Source: Phycisphaeraceae bacterium
GTDB lineage: Bacteria > Planctomycetota > Phycisphaerae > Phycisphaerales > UBA1924
Assembly: GCA_026126305.1 (NCBI GenBank)
Contig: JAHCJI010000009.1
Span: 1 to 64,000 of the forward strand
Length of the DNA stretch: 64,000 nt
Reading direction: 5' to 3'
The notes under the pieces were generated by a model. It was not told the origin of the DNA and searched no databases. It saw only the letters and a list, made by a program, of their open reading frames with translations. Every line of letters begins with the position of its first letter. Position 1 is the stretch's first letter. Positions 33,663 through 42,982 of the stretch are shown here, one piece after another. The translations under genes and the position numbers were made by a program.

Positions 33663-35757
33663 CGGGTGTCCGCGGCGCGGGCGCGCCAAGGTCGATCAGG
33701 ATACGCACCGTCTCGCCACCGCCCGGCCAGTGGGCCCGGACCATGCCCTGGCCAACCAACTCGCCAATCGCCCGGGGTGTCAGGGCCGGGTCGAGCCAGC
33801 CCGAGGCGGCCAGTCGCACCAGTTCGCCCTCGTCCAGCAGCAGCCAGCGTACGCCCGCTCGGCGCAGCGCCGCCGCCTGCGCCGCAGGATCATCCGGATT
33901 GCCCTCGATGGCACGAATCAGGAGGTCCTTGTCCCACGTCGTGCCGTACAGGACTTCCCGCGTGTAGTACAACGGCGCGGCGTCGCCGATGAGCAGCACG
34001 CGCTCGCCGGTATCGAGCAGTCTGAAATTCACCATGCCGTGGGGTGAGCCGTCGGGATCGAAAGCACCAGTAAAGATCGCCACGCCCGGCGAGATGGCCA
34101 GGCCGGGCTGCCCGTCGCGCTGCGTGGCATAGGCCCACACGCCCGCGCCGGCTTGTGCCAGCGAGAGCACGATCGCCAGCCAGAGGCCATGGGCTCGCAA
34201 CGCCGACAAAGCCACCGCGAGCAGCGGCCCGCCCGCCAGCACGATGGGCATGAGGAACCGGCTCTGCACGTGCGTGAGCGCCATCCACGCGACGAGTTGC
34301 ACGCCAAGCCCCGCCGCCAGCGCCACGACAAGCCGATGCCGACGCGCCAGCGGTGCCGCGACCATCGCCACGAGCGAGAGCACGCCCAGCACGCCCCATT
34401 GCGGGTGCAAGAGGCCGCGCATCGACGTGCCACCCAGGTGCGGGCCGCCGGGGTCGGGCAGCAGCAGCAGCCGCAAGCGATCGACCGCCGGCCCGTCGAA
34501 GGTGTGCCCGCTGGCCCAACGCGTGTGCTGCTCATCGGTCCAGTGTCCGCCGCCGAAGAGCCCGGCAAATTGTGGGAAGACGGGGTTTCCGGCTGCGATG
34601 CCGTTGCGGACGAGCCAGGGCAGCAGTGTGGCCACGCCCACCGCCGCGCCCAATGCGGCGCACCGGGCCCAGGCCCGCGCGGGCGTCGTCGCCACGAGCA
34701 ACGCGCCCACCACCGGCGCGACCATGAACAAGGCTGTGGGCTTGGCCCCGCACGCCGAGCCCACCAAGAAGGCCGCAAGCATCCATCGCCGGGCGTTGCC
34801 CGCCTCGCCCGCCAGCGCGACGAGCATGGCCCCCGCCCCCAGCGCGATGACCGCTGGCTCGTTGTAGGCCAGGCTGCCCGTGACGAGCATCCAAGGCGTG
34901 CCCAGCACGATCGCCGCGATGGCCGTCGCGATGCCAGCCGCCGAACCCAGTGCGCCAGCATGGGGCGCTGCGACCAGCGACACCACCACCCACGCCACGC
35001 GCCCCACGAGCGCGGCGGCCAGCACCGCCGTCAACGCGCTGAGCATCTGCGCCGCCAGCACGCCCACGCCGCCGCCCGAGGCCGGGTGTGATTGCATGAG
35101 CACCAGCAGGTGAAAGAACGCCGCCTCGACATACCCCGGCAGGAAGGAATACACGTTGTGCTCGACGGGCCACAATTGGCCCAAGGCAAGCCACTCGGCG
35201 GGCAGTTGCAGGTGGTAACTGCGTGTGTCGTAGCCGAAGCCCTCGCTGGCCCACAGCCATCCCGGCGGGCTGCACGAGGCCACGACCAACACCGCCAGCG
35301 CGGGGACCATCGCCAAGGCCGCAGGGTGCAGCGTCGGGCCCGCCGCTCGCTCTCCCTGACGCATCGCCAGGAAGTGCCTTGCCAGCAGCACCACGCCCAA
35401 GCCCAGCGGAGCGGCTGCCACGGCCCGCGACCCCGTACCGCCCAACCAGCCAAATGCCCCCACTGCGCCCATGGCGTGGCTAAGCGCCAGCATGACGCCC
35501 AGGCCCAACGCCGGGGCCGTCCACGCCGCCCAGGCTTGCCCGCGATGGCGTTGCAACAGCCCCGCGCCCAGGCCCCACGCGCCGGCCATGTACAACCCCG
35601 CCAGCGTGCCGCCCGCGCCCCAATGCATGAACACGGCCAGCACCGTCGCCACCCACGCCTGTCCGACGCCGATGGCGGCCACCGCGACCACCGCCGCCAG
35701 CAGGCCGCCCACCATGACCCATGCCAACGCTCTCGATGCCCGCCGAGCATCGACCAT
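33655..35757 (-). CDS. GT-C type membrane glycosyltransferase-like protein (700 aa)
   Basis: At least ten membrane helices. A short loop after the early helices holds EGFGYDTRSYHLQLPAEWL, the Asp-containing first-loop pattern of GT39/ArnT-like enzymes that use polyprenyl-phosphate sugars. A soluble C-terminal domain follows (~560-700, VLLIGDAAPLYYTREVLYGT). The ATG at 35757 overlaps the upstream stop (TGATG). It probably transfers a sugar on the periplasmic side of the membrane. Acceptor unknown. Confidence 0.75.
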   Translation of the reverse strand: MVDARRASRALAWVMVGGLLAAVVAVAAIGVGQAWVATVLAVFMHWGAGGTLAGLYMAGAWGLGAGLLQRHRGQAWAAWTAPALGLGVMLALSHAMGAVGAFGWLGGTGSRAVAAAPLGLGVVLLARHFLAMRQGERAAGPTLHPAALAMVPALAVLVVASCSPPGWLWASEGFGYDTRSYHLQLPAEWLALGQLWPVEHNVYSFLPGYVEAAFFHLLVLMQSHPASGGGVGVLAAQMLSALTAVLAAALVGRVAWVVVSLVAAPHAGALGSAAGIATAIAAIVLGTPWMLVTGSLAYNEPAVIALGAGAMLVALAGEAGNARRWMLAAFLVGSACGAKPTALFMVAPVVGALLVATTPARAWARCAALGAAVGVATLLPWLVRNGIAAGNPVFPQFAGLFGGGHWTDEQHTRWASGHTFDGPAVDRLRLLLLPDPGGPHLGGTSMRGLLHPQWGVLGVLSLVAMVAAPLARRHRLVVALAAGLGVQLVAWMALTHVQSRFLMPIVLAGGPLLAVALSALRAHGLWLAIVLSLAQAGAGVWAYATQRDGQPGLAISPGVAIFTGAFDPDGSPHGMVNFRLLDTGERVLLIGDAAPLYYTREVLYGTTWDKDLLIRAIEGNPDDPAAQAAALRRAGVRWLLLDEGELVRLAASGWLDPALTPRAIGELVGQGMVRAHWPGGGETVRILIDLGAPAPRTPDG

Positions 35758-36593
35758 CACGGTGCCACCAGAAAGCCCGCCCGCGTGGCGGCCTGTCGCG
35801 CGTCGGGGCTGGTCAAGAGCCACCGGGCAAAGGCCTCGCCCGAGCCGGTGAACCAAGCCACGACGTGGATCGTCGGATCGCCCCTGGGCTGGTCGAGGTA
35901 GCCCACAACCCGCACGCGCCCGTCCGACGCGTCGCTGCCAAAGACGACACCCAGCCCGTGCTCGGGCGTCGGCCTGCTGGCAAAATACGCCACGCGCTCG
36001 ACGATGGCCGCCCCGTGGTCAAAGTTGCCCGCCGCCAGCGATACCTCGCCCCAGAGCCCCGCCTCGCGCAGCGACGCCCGCGTCCATCGGCCAAGGGCCG
36101 TTCGATCCAAAGCGACGTGGACCGGCACGTCGCGGGCGATCAGGCTACCCGCGTCGAGCCCCGAGCCCGCCGGCGCCACCACCGCCAGGGCGTTGCCCAG
36201 CCAAGCCGACCGGCCCAGAGGCCGCCGGGTCAGGTCGTCCAGGCGGTGCGTCGACTCGGCCAGGTAGGCATCGGCCTCGGCCCCACGCTCCAGCCGCATC
36301 GCCAGCCACGCTGGGCTGTCGCGCCGCCCGTCGCGCACGCCCTCATGGATCACCAGGTCGACTCCCGGGTGCTGGGCCTCGTACAAGGGTTCCATCAGCC
36401 GGGCCAGGGGGGCCAGGGTCGGGTCGACGGCCACACGCAGGGGCACGAGACCTTCGCCGGGCTCGGCCAGAGCCTTGCCCGAGGCGTCGGGCCATCGGCT
36501 TGGGGTTTCCGGGGCCATGGCACAGCCGGACTGGGCGAGGGCCAAGGCAAGGGCCCAAATCAACGGCAACACGATCCACGCACGCTCGTTCAC
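35757..36593 (-). CDS. ModA-like substrate-binding lipoprotein
   Basis: A protein of 278 residues from a GTG at 36593. Signal with lipobox (LALALAQSGCAM), then periplasmic-binding-protein text: PLRVAVDPTLAPLARLMEPL, NALAVVAPAGSGLD, VALDRTALGRWTRASLREAGLW and a C-terminal FARWLLTSPDARQAATRAGF that is typical of molybdate-type (ModA/WtpA) proteins. No permease or ATPase gene is near, and its stop overlaps a glycosyltransferase gene instead. It could bind another oxyanion or ligand, or act as a sensor. Ligand residues cannot be assigned by eye. Confidence 0.72.
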   Translation of the reverse strand: MNERAWIVLPLIWALALALAQSGCAMAPETPSRWPDASGKALAEPGEGLVPLRVAVDPTLAPLARLMEPLYEAQHPGVDLVIHEGVRDGRRDSPAWLAMRLERGAEADAYLAESTHRLDDLTRRPLGRSAWLGNALAVVAPAGSGLDAGSLIARDVPVHVALDRTALGRWTRASLREAGLWGEVSLAAGNFDHGAAIVERVAYFASRPTPEHGLGVVFGSDASDGRVRVVGYLDQPRGDPTIHVVAWFTGSGEAFARWLLTSPDARQAATRAGFLVAP

Positions 36594-36694
36594 GGAGCAT
36601 TCTTCGGGTTCTCGGGCCTTGGGGCTTTGGCAAGTCCGAAATCTCGGGGCCCCACTCCCAAATACCCTCCCAGAAGACCCGCCCGGAGGGAGCG

Positions 36695-37174
36695 ATGACC
36701 GCCATGCACGCCAACGCCTGGGACCTGCACGAGCCGGTGGACGGCAAGACCTATGTCGACCCCGGTGCAACCCCCGAAGATCGCGCCTGGGCCTTGTGGA
36801 CCCACCTGGGTCCGCTGCTGGCCGCCGTGGTCACCAGTGGTACGCTCGCGCCGCTGGCCATCGTGTGGTCGCTGTACGTCCTGCACGTGCCGGGCAAGAA
36901 GAGCCCCTTCGTGGCCGACCATGCCCGGGAGATGCTCAATTTCGGCATCTCGTACCTCATCTATTGGACGGTGGGCGTGGTGGTGGTGGCCATCGTCAGT
37001 TTCGGGGCGGCGTTGGTCGTGTACATGCCCTTCCTGGTGATCCTGGGCCTCATCGGCACCATCATGGCCGCCGTGGCCGCAGGCAAGGGCCGCTACTACC
37101 GATACCCCATGAGCATCCGCTTTGTCACCGGGCCAAGCGACAAGGGCAGGCAGAGCGCGTCCGCTGGCGGCTAA
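36695..37174 (+). CDS. DUF4870-type membrane protein
   Basis: A protein of 159 residues with GGAGGG at 36685-36690 before the ATG at 36695. Three membrane helices (LGPLLAAVVTSGTLAPLAIV; FGISYLIYWTVGVVVVAIVS; VYMPFLVILGLIGTIMAAVA). VADHAREMLNFGISYLIYW and the closing GKGRYYRYPMSIRFV are the hallmarks of DUF4870. Function unknown. It precedes lptB by 12 bp, so they may be cotranscribed. Confidence 0.85.
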   Translation: MTAMHANAWDLHEPVDGKTYVDPGATPEDRAWALWTHLGPLLAAVVTSGTLAPLAIVWSLYVLHVPGKKSPFVADHAREMLNFGISYLIYWTVGVVVVAIVSFGAALVVYMPFLVILGLIGTIMAAVAAGKGRYYRYPMSIRFVTGPSDKGRQSASAGG

Positions 37175-37186
37175 ACTCCTCCCGGC

Positions 37187-37987
37187 GTGCCCCTTCTCGA
37201 AGCCACCAACCTGCACAAGAGTTTCAACGGCCGCGAGGTCGTCCGGGGTGTTTCCTTTGCCGTGGGCAAGGCCGAGATTGTCGGCTTGCTGGGCCGCAAC
37301 GGCGCGGGCAAGACCACCAGCTTTCGCATGACCATCGGCATGCTGACCGCCGACGAGGGCTCGGTCTACTTCGACGGACAAGACATCGCCCGCCTGCCCA
37401 TGTACAAGCGGGCCCGCCTGGGCATGGGATACCTGAGCCAGGAGCCCAGCGTCTTCCAACGGCTCACCTGCGAGCAGAACCTGCTTGCCATCCTCGAGAC
37501 CCTGCCCCTCTCTCGCAAGGAACGCAAGGCCCGGGCCGCCGAGTTGCTCGACCGCTTCGGCCTGACCAAGAAGGCCAAGGACAAGGCCCGCACCTGCTCG
37601 GGCGGCGAGCGTCGGAAGTTGGAGATCGCCCGCTCGCTGGTGACCAACCCGCGGATCATCTTGCTCGACGAGCCCTTCAGCGGCGTCGATCCCATCGCGG
37701 TGGAGGACCTCCAGCACGAGATCCGCACGCTGCGTGACGCGGGCATCGCGTGCCTGATCACCGACCACAACGTCCACCAGACCCTGAAGGTCTGCGACCG
37801 GGCCTACATCATCAACGACGGGAAGGTCTTCGCCGAGGGTGCTCCGGGCCCGCTCATCAAGAACGAGCACGTGCGCGAGGCCTACCTGGGCAGCCTCTTC
37901 CGGGGCGACGAGTTCGACAACAACGGCGCGAGCACCACGCCCACCAAACGCCGGCGCATCGCCGGCTCGCGCGAGGCCGGGCCATGA
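37187..37987 (+). CDS. lptB: LPS export ABC transporter ATP-binding protein
   Basis: A protein of 266 residues from GTG at 37187. Walker A at 36-44 (GRNGAGKTT), Q-loop (YLSQEPSVFQRLT), signature CSGGERRKLEIARSL, Walker B RIILLDEPFSGVDP and switch His in TDHNV. The sequence FRMTIGM, QEPSVFQ and TDHNVHQTLKVCDRAYII matches LptB rather than amino-acid importers. With LptFG and LptC it drives LPS extraction from the inner membrane; those partners are not in this window. The C-terminus has a basic extension (TKRRRIAGS). It overlaps the next gene by ATGA. Confidence 0.92.
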   Translation: MPLLEATNLHKSFNGREVVRGVSFAVGKAEIVGLLGRNGAGKTTSFRMTIGMLTADEGSVYFDGQDIARLPMYKRARLGMGYLSQEPSVFQRLTCEQNLLAILETLPLSRKERKARAAELLDRFGLTKKAKDKARTCSGGERRKLEIARSLVTNPRIILLDEPFSGVDPIAVEDLQHEIRTLRDAGIACLITDHNVHQTLKVCDRAYIINDGKVFAEGAPGPLIKNEHVREAYLGSLFRGDEFDNNGASTTPTKRRRIAGSREAGP

Positions 37988-38415
37988 CCCAGAGCGCAAC
38001 ACGTCCCGCCGAGCCCCGAGCGCGAGCAAGAGCTCTGCTCGCCGCGCTCACCGCGTTGGCCTTCCTCTCGGGCTGCTCCTCGCGCACGATCATCGTCACC
38101 AGCGAGCCCCCGGGCGCTCAGGTCACGCTCAACGGCATCGAGGTGGGCACGACACCACTTGAGGTAGGCTTCCGCTATTACGGGCAATACGACCTACGGC
38201 TGGCCAAGGACGGGTACGAGCCCATCGCCGCCGCCCCGTGGGCCATCGCGCCCTGGTACGAGTACCCGCCCATCGACTTTCTGCTGCTGCCCGTGCCCAC
38301 GAGTACGAAAGTACGCTGGCATTACGACCTGGCACCAGCGTCGATCGAGGCGGCCTCGCGGGACGAGCTCATCGAACGGGCCGACACCATGCGCCGGGCC
38401 ATCGGCACGAACTGA
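37984..38415 (+). CDS. PEGA-domain lipoprotein
   Basis: A protein of 143 residues with a lipobox (ALTALAFLSGCSS) followed at once by a PEGA domain (RTIIVTSEPPGAQVTLNGIE, GTTPLEVGFRYYGQYDLRLAKDGYEP) and a short tail. PEGA domains are surface or envelope beta modules. The ATGA overlap with lptB couples expression with the LPS-export ATPase. A role at the outer membrane is plausible but not shown. Confidence 0.85.
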   Translation: MTQSATRPAEPRARARALLAALTALAFLSGCSSRTIIVTSEPPGAQVTLNGIEVGTTPLEVGFRYYGQYDLRLAKDGYEPIAAAPWAIAPWYEYPPIDFLLLPVPTSTKVRWHYDLAPASIEAASRDELIERADTMRRAIGTN

Positions 38416-38430
38416 AACTTCCAGCCCGAC

Positions 38431-39264
38431 TCAGGCGATCGACAGCAGGGCCTGAACACGCTTCTCGGTGGGCGGGTGCGTGGCGAAGAGGTTGCTCAGG
38501 GTCTTGCCACCCGTCAAAGGCTCGATGATGAACATGTTGTTCTGCGCGGGGTTGGGGTTGTCCATCGGGATGCGCCGCGCGTACATCTCGAGCTTCCGTA
38601 GCGCGCTCACCAGCCCGTGGGGAGAGCCGGCGATGCGGGCCCCGTCGGCGTCGGCGACAAACTCCCGCGAGCGGCTGATCATCGCCTTGATTACCGCCGC
38701 GCCGAGTGCTCCAAGCAGCACCGTGCCCAGCACCAGCAGCGGGTTGCCGCCCTCGCGGTTGTGCCCGCCGAAGAGCATCATGCCGTAGGCCAGCATCGCC
38801 ATCACGCTGCCCACGGTGGCGGCGATGGTGCTGATGAGCGTGTCGCGGTTCTTCACGTGCGCCAGCTCGTGGGCCATGACGCCCTCGAGCTCCTCGCGGC
38901 TGAGCAACTGCAACGCGCCCTCGGTGACGGCCACCGCGGCGTGCCTGGGGCTGCGACCCGTGGCAAAGGCGTTCGGAGCGGCCTGCGGGCACACGTACAC
39001 CTTGGGCATGGGCAGCCCCGCACGCTGGCGCAGCATGTCGACCATCTCGTACAAGGGGCCGCTGGTGACCTCTCGACCACGCATGGCCGCAATGGCAAGT
39101 CGAGCGGAAAAAAAGTACATACCGAGGTTCATCAACGCCGCGAAGATGATCGTCGGCAGAATCGCCTGGACACCGCCCAGCGTCATGCCAACGCCCACAA
39201 TCAGCCCGCCCAAGGCACCCATGAGCATCGTGGTCTTGAGATTGTTCAGAAAAGCGATGGACAT
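38431..39264 (-). CDS. htpX: HtpX family membrane zinc metalloprotease
   Basis: A protein of 277 residues. Membrane helices at ~15-50 (MLMGALGGLIVGVGMTLGGV and ILPTIIFAALMNLGMYFFSA) and ~145-195. HELAH at 132-136 holds the zinc, and the downstream glutamate lies in REFVADADGARI. NAFATGRSPRHAAVAVT and ATHPPTEKRVQALL are family signatures. HtpX degrades misfolded membrane proteins. Start ATG 39264 has GGAGGG upstream. It converges with the PEGA gene (15 bp between stops). Confidence 0.95.
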   Translation of the reverse strand: MSIAFLNNLKTTMLMGALGGLIVGVGMTLGGVQAILPTIIFAALMNLGMYFFSARLAIAAMRGREVTSGPLYEMVDMLRQRAGLPMPKVYVCPQAAPNAFATGRSPRHAAVAVTEGALQLLSREELEGVMAHELAHVKNRDTLISTIAATVGSVMAMLAYGMMLFGGHNREGGNPLLVLGTVLLGALGAAVIKAMISRSREFVADADGARIAGSPHGLVSALRKLEMYARRIPMDNPNPAQNNMFIIEPLTGGKTLSNLFATHPPTEKRVQALLSIA

Positions 39265-39323
39265 CTGCGATCCCTCCTTCAGGCCTTGCTATGCACGCAT
39301 ACGACGGGCCAATCCGGATGTTC

Positions 39324-40187
39324 TCATCCTTCCCCCTCAACCACCGCCGCGGGCGGCGATGGGGGTTCCTGGATTGCCTGTTTCCGCTTGGCGTAAGAAT
39401 CGACCGCCATTCTGGCAGCCACCACCATCAGCGCCAGGGAGACCACCAGGCGAACAGCCTGCAACGGCAACTTATGTGTCAGCGTCGCCCCCAGCCGACC
39501 ACCAAAGAAGGCCGTTGGCGCCAGCGCCGCCGCAATGATGAGCGCGTGGACCACGCTTCGATCGTGGGTGGGCAAGGTGGCCAGTTTGAGCGAAGCCCCC
39601 ACCACCGCCGTCATGACCATCACCGCCGAACTGGTGGCGATGGCGCTGCGGATGGGCATCCTGCAAAAGACCTGGAGCATTGGCACCATCACCACGCCCC
39701 CGCCGATGCCCAGCAGGCCGGCGATCAGCCCGGTGAAGGTGCCAATGCCCACGAGCCGCGCCTTGTGCAGACGCCTGGCGTCTAACTCTGGCTCGGCAGA
39801 TTTGCGAAAGTATCGCGCGATGGTCATCAGCGCGTAGAGCCCGATAAACCCAGCCAGGATCTTGCGCAAGAGCAGGCCGTCGAAGGTGTTGGACACCAGC
39901 ACGCCCACGACGATCGAAAGCGCCATGACCGGCAGGATGACCCGCAACGCCCCAAAATGGATGGCCCCCGCCTGGCGGTGCTTCAGAGCGGCGGGGAGCG
40001 AGACCACGACGTTGACCACCATCGCGGAGGCCATGAACATGTGATGGGCCGTGCCAGGGTTGTCGTCGTGGATGAACACGGCCAGCGCGGGCAGCATGAT
40101 CAGCGAGCCGCCGATGCCCGCCAGCCCGCCGAGAACCCCCGCCAAACCTCCGATAACCAGACAAATGGCGACTTCGTTGAGGGTCAT
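39324..40187 (-). CDS. TauE/SafE (TSUP) family permease
   Basis: A protein of 287 residues with about eight helices and the two pseudo-repeats of the family: GLAGVLGGLAGIGGSLIMLP near the start and GLIAGLLGIGGGVVMVPML in the middle. HHMFMASAMVVNVVVSLPAALKH is also typical. TSUP proteins export sulfite, sulfonates or related organosulfur anions; substrate unknown here. ATG at 40187 chosen over TTG at 40196. Confidence 0.9.
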   Translation of the reverse strand: MTLNEVAICLVIGGLAGVLGGLAGIGGSLIMLPALAVFIHDDNPGTAHHMFMASAMVVNVVVSLPAALKHRQAGAIHFGALRVILPVMALSIVVGVLVSNTFDGLLLRKILAGFIGLYALMTIARYFRKSAEPELDARRLHKARLVGIGTFTGLIAGLLGIGGGVVMVPMLQVFCRMPIRSAIATSSAVMVMTAVVGASLKLATLPTHDRSVVHALIIAAALAPTAFFGGRLGATLTHKLPLQAVRLVVSLALMVVAARMAVDSYAKRKQAIQEPPSPPAAVVEGEG

Positions 40188-40204
40188 GAGGCCCAACGGT
40201 AGGT

Positions 40205-40468
40205 GATTCTGCTCGCCTTCATGGTCTCAGGCTCGCTATTTCCTGGGATGGGCGCACTTTGGCTTCAGCCGCGGACGCCAAAGGCCGACAAGCGTCCGAG
40301 AACGGGTTCGTGCCGTCAGGCTGTCCGGCCCACGCCCGCCCGCTACGCTGCGGGTGGGAAACGTGAGCCGGTCGGTCCCGCGGGGGTGGTGCCCCAGGGA
40401 CCAGACCACAAGGGGTGCGTTCGGGCGTGGTGGCCCTCGCACTCCGGTCGGCCGGCAAACGGAGATCG
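40205..40468. other. Gene-free leader before the 3D-domain gene
   Basis: About 260 bp between divergent genes. It must hold both promoters, but I could not place convincing -35/-10 pairs, and I see no known riboswitch pattern. The part 40300-40470 is GC-rich with small inverted repeats. GGAG at 40461-40464 is the likely ribosome site of the next gene. Confidence 0.4.
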
Positions 40469-40471
40469 GTG

Positions 40472-41230
40472 GTGGAAAAAATCCAAGACATGAGCGTGCG
40501 CCGCAGGCGCGTGGTGGGCATTGACGCCCCCGTGGCCCAGGCGCGTCCGGTGGGCTTTCTCGAACCGGCACACGACCTGCCCCAACGCGGCGTGTCGATG
40601 CTCAGGCCGCTCGAAGAGCCCTCGATTGCAAAGGTCCGATATCGTTATGTACAAGGTATCCTCTGGTCACTCGCTGCGGCCTTCACGATCTTGACGGCCG
40701 CCATGGCCAAGGAAATGGGGCCGGTGAGCCCGATGGCGGCGATCGGACCCCTACCCCGCCCGCAGGCGGCGGCACCGGTGGGCGTGCCCGCGGTTGAAGC
40801 GCCCGCGTCGCGCGATCAGAGGGCCATCGAGGGCGATGCCAGCATCCGTTGGTACAACGGCCGCCCGGTCCGCCCGGCCCGGACGATCAGGATGAAGGTG
40901 ACGGCGTATTCGCCCGACGCGGCCTCGTGCTATCCGTACGCCGACGGGCAGACCGCCACGCTGCACTCGGTGGATACCAACGGGGGCTTCCTGGTGGCCG
41001 CCGACACGAGCGTCCTTCCCTTTGGCACGATGCTGAGCATCGACGGCTACGCGAGCGGATCGGTGGTGCCGGTGCTCGACCGCGGCGGTGCGATTAAGGG
41101 CAACCGGCTGGACCTGCTCTTCCCCACGCACGAGGCGGCGCTCCAATGGGGCGTGAAGACCCTGGACGTGGTGGTGTGGGAGTACGCCGACGGCAAGCCC
41201 GCCACCGACCCACGCAAGGAACGGTCGTAA
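40472..41230 (+). CDS. 3D-domain (MltA/RlpA-like) wall-associated protein
   Basis: A protein of 252 residues if GTG 40472 is used (GGAG 7 bp upstream; GTG 40469 and ATG 40490 are alternatives). Residues ~60-80 form one membrane helix (GILWSLAAAFTILTAAMA). The C-terminal ~110 residues are a 3D domain: RTIRMKVTAYSPDAASCYPY, GFLVAADTSVLPFGTMLSID and PVLDRGGAIKGNRLDL with the three Asp residues, then WGVKTLDVVVWEY. Such domains are the double-psi barrel cores of lytic transglycosylases and resuscitation factors. It probably acts on peptidoglycan. Confidence 0.85.
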   Translation: MEKIQDMSVRRRRVVGIDAPVAQARPVGFLEPAHDLPQRGVSMLRPLEEPSIAKVRYRYVQGILWSLAAAFTILTAAMAKEMGPVSPMAAIGPLPRPQAAAPVGVPAVEAPASRDQRAIEGDASIRWYNGRPVRPARTIRMKVTAYSPDAASCYPYADGQTATLHSVDTNGGFLVAADTSVLPFGTMLSIDGYASGSVVPVLDRGGAIKGNRLDLLFPTHEAALQWGVKTLDVVVWEYADGKPATDPRKERS

Positions 41231-41292
41231 GCAACAGAAGGTTGCATCTCCAAGAGGGCCTGGGCCTCTTCGCAATCCAATGCGCACTGAAA

Positions 41293-41312
41293 GCCCGGGC
41301 TTGCGCCCGGGC
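41293..41312. terminator. Hairpin terminator between converging genes
   Basis: GCCCGGGC (41293-41300), loop TTGC, GCCCGGGC (41305-41312): a perfect 8-bp stem followed on the plus strand by TCATTGTGTTGGTTTGTTTG. It lies between the stops of the 3D gene (41230) and floA (41339) and probably serves both directions. Confidence 0.75.
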
Positions 41313-41338
41313 CTCATTGTGTTGGTTTGTTTGTGGGT

Positions 41339-42358
41339 TTACTCGCGTGGCTTGTGGGTCTGGCTGCCGTCGCCGGCGATGGTGCTGCGCATCGAGGTAT
41401 CGGCCTGGATGTTGCGCATGCGGTAGTAGTCCATGATGCCCAGATTGCCACTGCGGAAGGCCTCGGCCATGGCCTTGGGCACCTCGGCCTCGGCCAACAC
41501 GACCAGGGCGCGGTTCTTCTGCTCCTCGGCCCGGAACTCCTGCTCGGCGGCGACGGCCATGGCGCGGCGCTTCTCGGCCTCGGCTTGGGCGCGCTTCTTG
41601 TCGGCCTCGGCCTGGTCGGTCTGGAGGCGGGCGCCGATGTTCTCGCCCACGTCGATGTCGGCGATGTCGATGGACAGGATCTCAAAGGCCGTCCCAGCAT
41701 CGAGCCCGCGCTGCATGACCACCTTGGAGATGTTGTCGGGGTTTTCGAGCACGGCCTTGTGGTTCTGGGCCGAGCCGATAGTGGTAACGATGCCCTCGCC
41801 CACGCGGGCAATGATGGTTTCCTCGGTGGCACCACCGACCAGGCGTGCCAGGTTGGTGCGGACGGTAACGCGGGCCTTGGCCTTGAGCTGGATGCCGTCC
41901 TGGGCGACGGCGTCGATGGTGGCCCGCGGGCCCGTGGCGCTGGGGCAGTCGATGACCTTGGGGTTGACGCTGGTGTTGACGGCGTCGAGGATGTCGCGGC
42001 CGGCCAGATCGATGGCGGTGGCCACGCCCCAGGGCAGCTCGATGCGGGCGTTGCTGGCAGCCACCATGGCGCTGATGACGTTGGGCACTCGGCCGCCGGC
42101 CAGGTAGTGGGTTTCGAGTTGGTCGGTGGTGATGTTCAGGCTCGCCTTCACCGCGCGGATGCGGCTGAAGACGATGACGTTCATGTCGACCTTTCGCAGC
42201 CACATGCCGATGAGCGCGCCGAAGCTGACGCTGGCCTGCGAGACGTACGCCTGGATCCAGAGCTTGATGAAGCGTCCGAGGATCGCCACGATGGCGATGC
42301 CCACGATGAGCAGGACGACGCCAATTGCGATCCAGACGCCATTGGGAATACCACCCAT
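41339..42358 (-). CDS. floA: Flotillin-like membrane protein FloA
   Basis: A protein of 339 residues from ATG 42358 (GGAGG 8 bp upstream). N-terminal hydrophobic hairpin ([20 protein letters not shown]), then the UPF0365/FloA core ([58 protein letters not shown]) and the Ala/Glu coiled coil ([20 protein letters not shown]). FloA organises fluid membrane domains. It follows two NfeD genes in the same direction, matching the yqeZ-floA-yqfB type neighbourhood of Bacillus. Confidence 0.95.
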   Translation of the reverse strand: MGGIPNGVWIAIGVVLLIVGIAIVAILGRFIKLWIQAYVSQASVSFGALIGMWLRKVDMNVIVFSRIRAVKASLNITTDQLETHYLAGGRVPNVISAMVAASNARIELPWGVATAIDLAGRDILDAVNTSVNPKVIDCPSATGPRATIDAVAQDGIQLKAKARVTVRTNLARLVGGATEETIIARVGEGIVTTIGSAQNHKAVLENPDNISKVVMQRGLDAGTAFEILSIDIADIDVGENIGARLQTDQAEADKKRAQAEAEKRRAMAVAAEQEFRAEEQKNRALVVLAEAEVPKAMAEAFRSGNLGIMDYYRMRNIQADTSMRSTIAGDGSQTHKPRE

Positions 42359-42481
42359 GCCAACTACCTCCAATAGCCGAGCCAGTTCCACGCCCGGGGC
42401 GGACTATAAGCCCGTATCGCCCGGCTGCAAGGCCTCGGGGGTCAAACCCATTTTTTTGATCGAGCCGCCAGCCGGGGCCTA

Positions 42482-42982
42482 TCAGGTGGGGACCTGGCGA
42501 ACCTTCAACTGGATACCGTCGGCCGAGACGACCTTGACCTTCGACCCGGCGGGGATGTACCCGCTCTCGGCCACGCCGTCGAGACGCTGGCCTTCGATGC
42601 GGACCACGCCGATGGGCCTCAGATCGGTCTGGGCGATGCCTTCCTTGCCCAGCAGGGCCAGCCGCTGGACGTGCTCAGGGCCTCCCTGGGCCTCTTCCGG
42701 GGTTTCGGGTTGTGGATTGCTGAGGATCAGGCCCTTGCCGATGGGGGTATACGGGAGCACCTTGAATCCGAAGTACGTGCCCGTGGGTGCGATGACCAGG
42801 ACGCCCAAGGTGCCGGTGACGCCCCAGGCCGTTTCATAGATCCACAGGCAAACGACCCCGGCGATGGCAACCATGAGGGCCAGGATGCCGATGATGCCCG
42901 CGCTTGGGACGAACAGCTCGATGAGGCCCAAGAAGGCCGCCGAGCCGAGCAAGATCAGCCCCCAGACCAGCAGCGGATCCAT
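42482..42982 (-). CDS. Short NfeD-like protein
   Basis: A protein of 166 residues: three membrane helices (VWGLILLGSAAFLGLIELFV; IIGILALMVAIAGVVCLWIY; WGVTGTLGVLVIAPTG) and a C-terminal OB-fold NfeD domain (LLGKEGIAQTDLRPIGVVRI, IPAGSKVKVVSADG). It starts in the stop of the large NfeD gene (TGATG). NfeD proteins interact with flotillins; floA lies 123 bp further on. Confidence 0.88.
   Translation of the reverse strand: MDPLLVWGLILLGSAAFLGLIELFVPSAGIIGILALMVAIAGVVCLWIYETAWGVTGTLGVLVIAPTGTYFGFKVLPYTPIGKGLILSNPQPETPEEAQGGPEHVQRLALLGKEGIAQTDLRPIGVVRIEGQRLDGVAESGYIPAGSKVKVVSADGIQLKVRQVPT

Noticed and set aside
40415..40471. Longer start for the 3D-domain protein
   Set aside because: The extension lacks a ribosome site and reads Arg/Ser-rich; GGAG at 40461-40464 favours GTG 40472.
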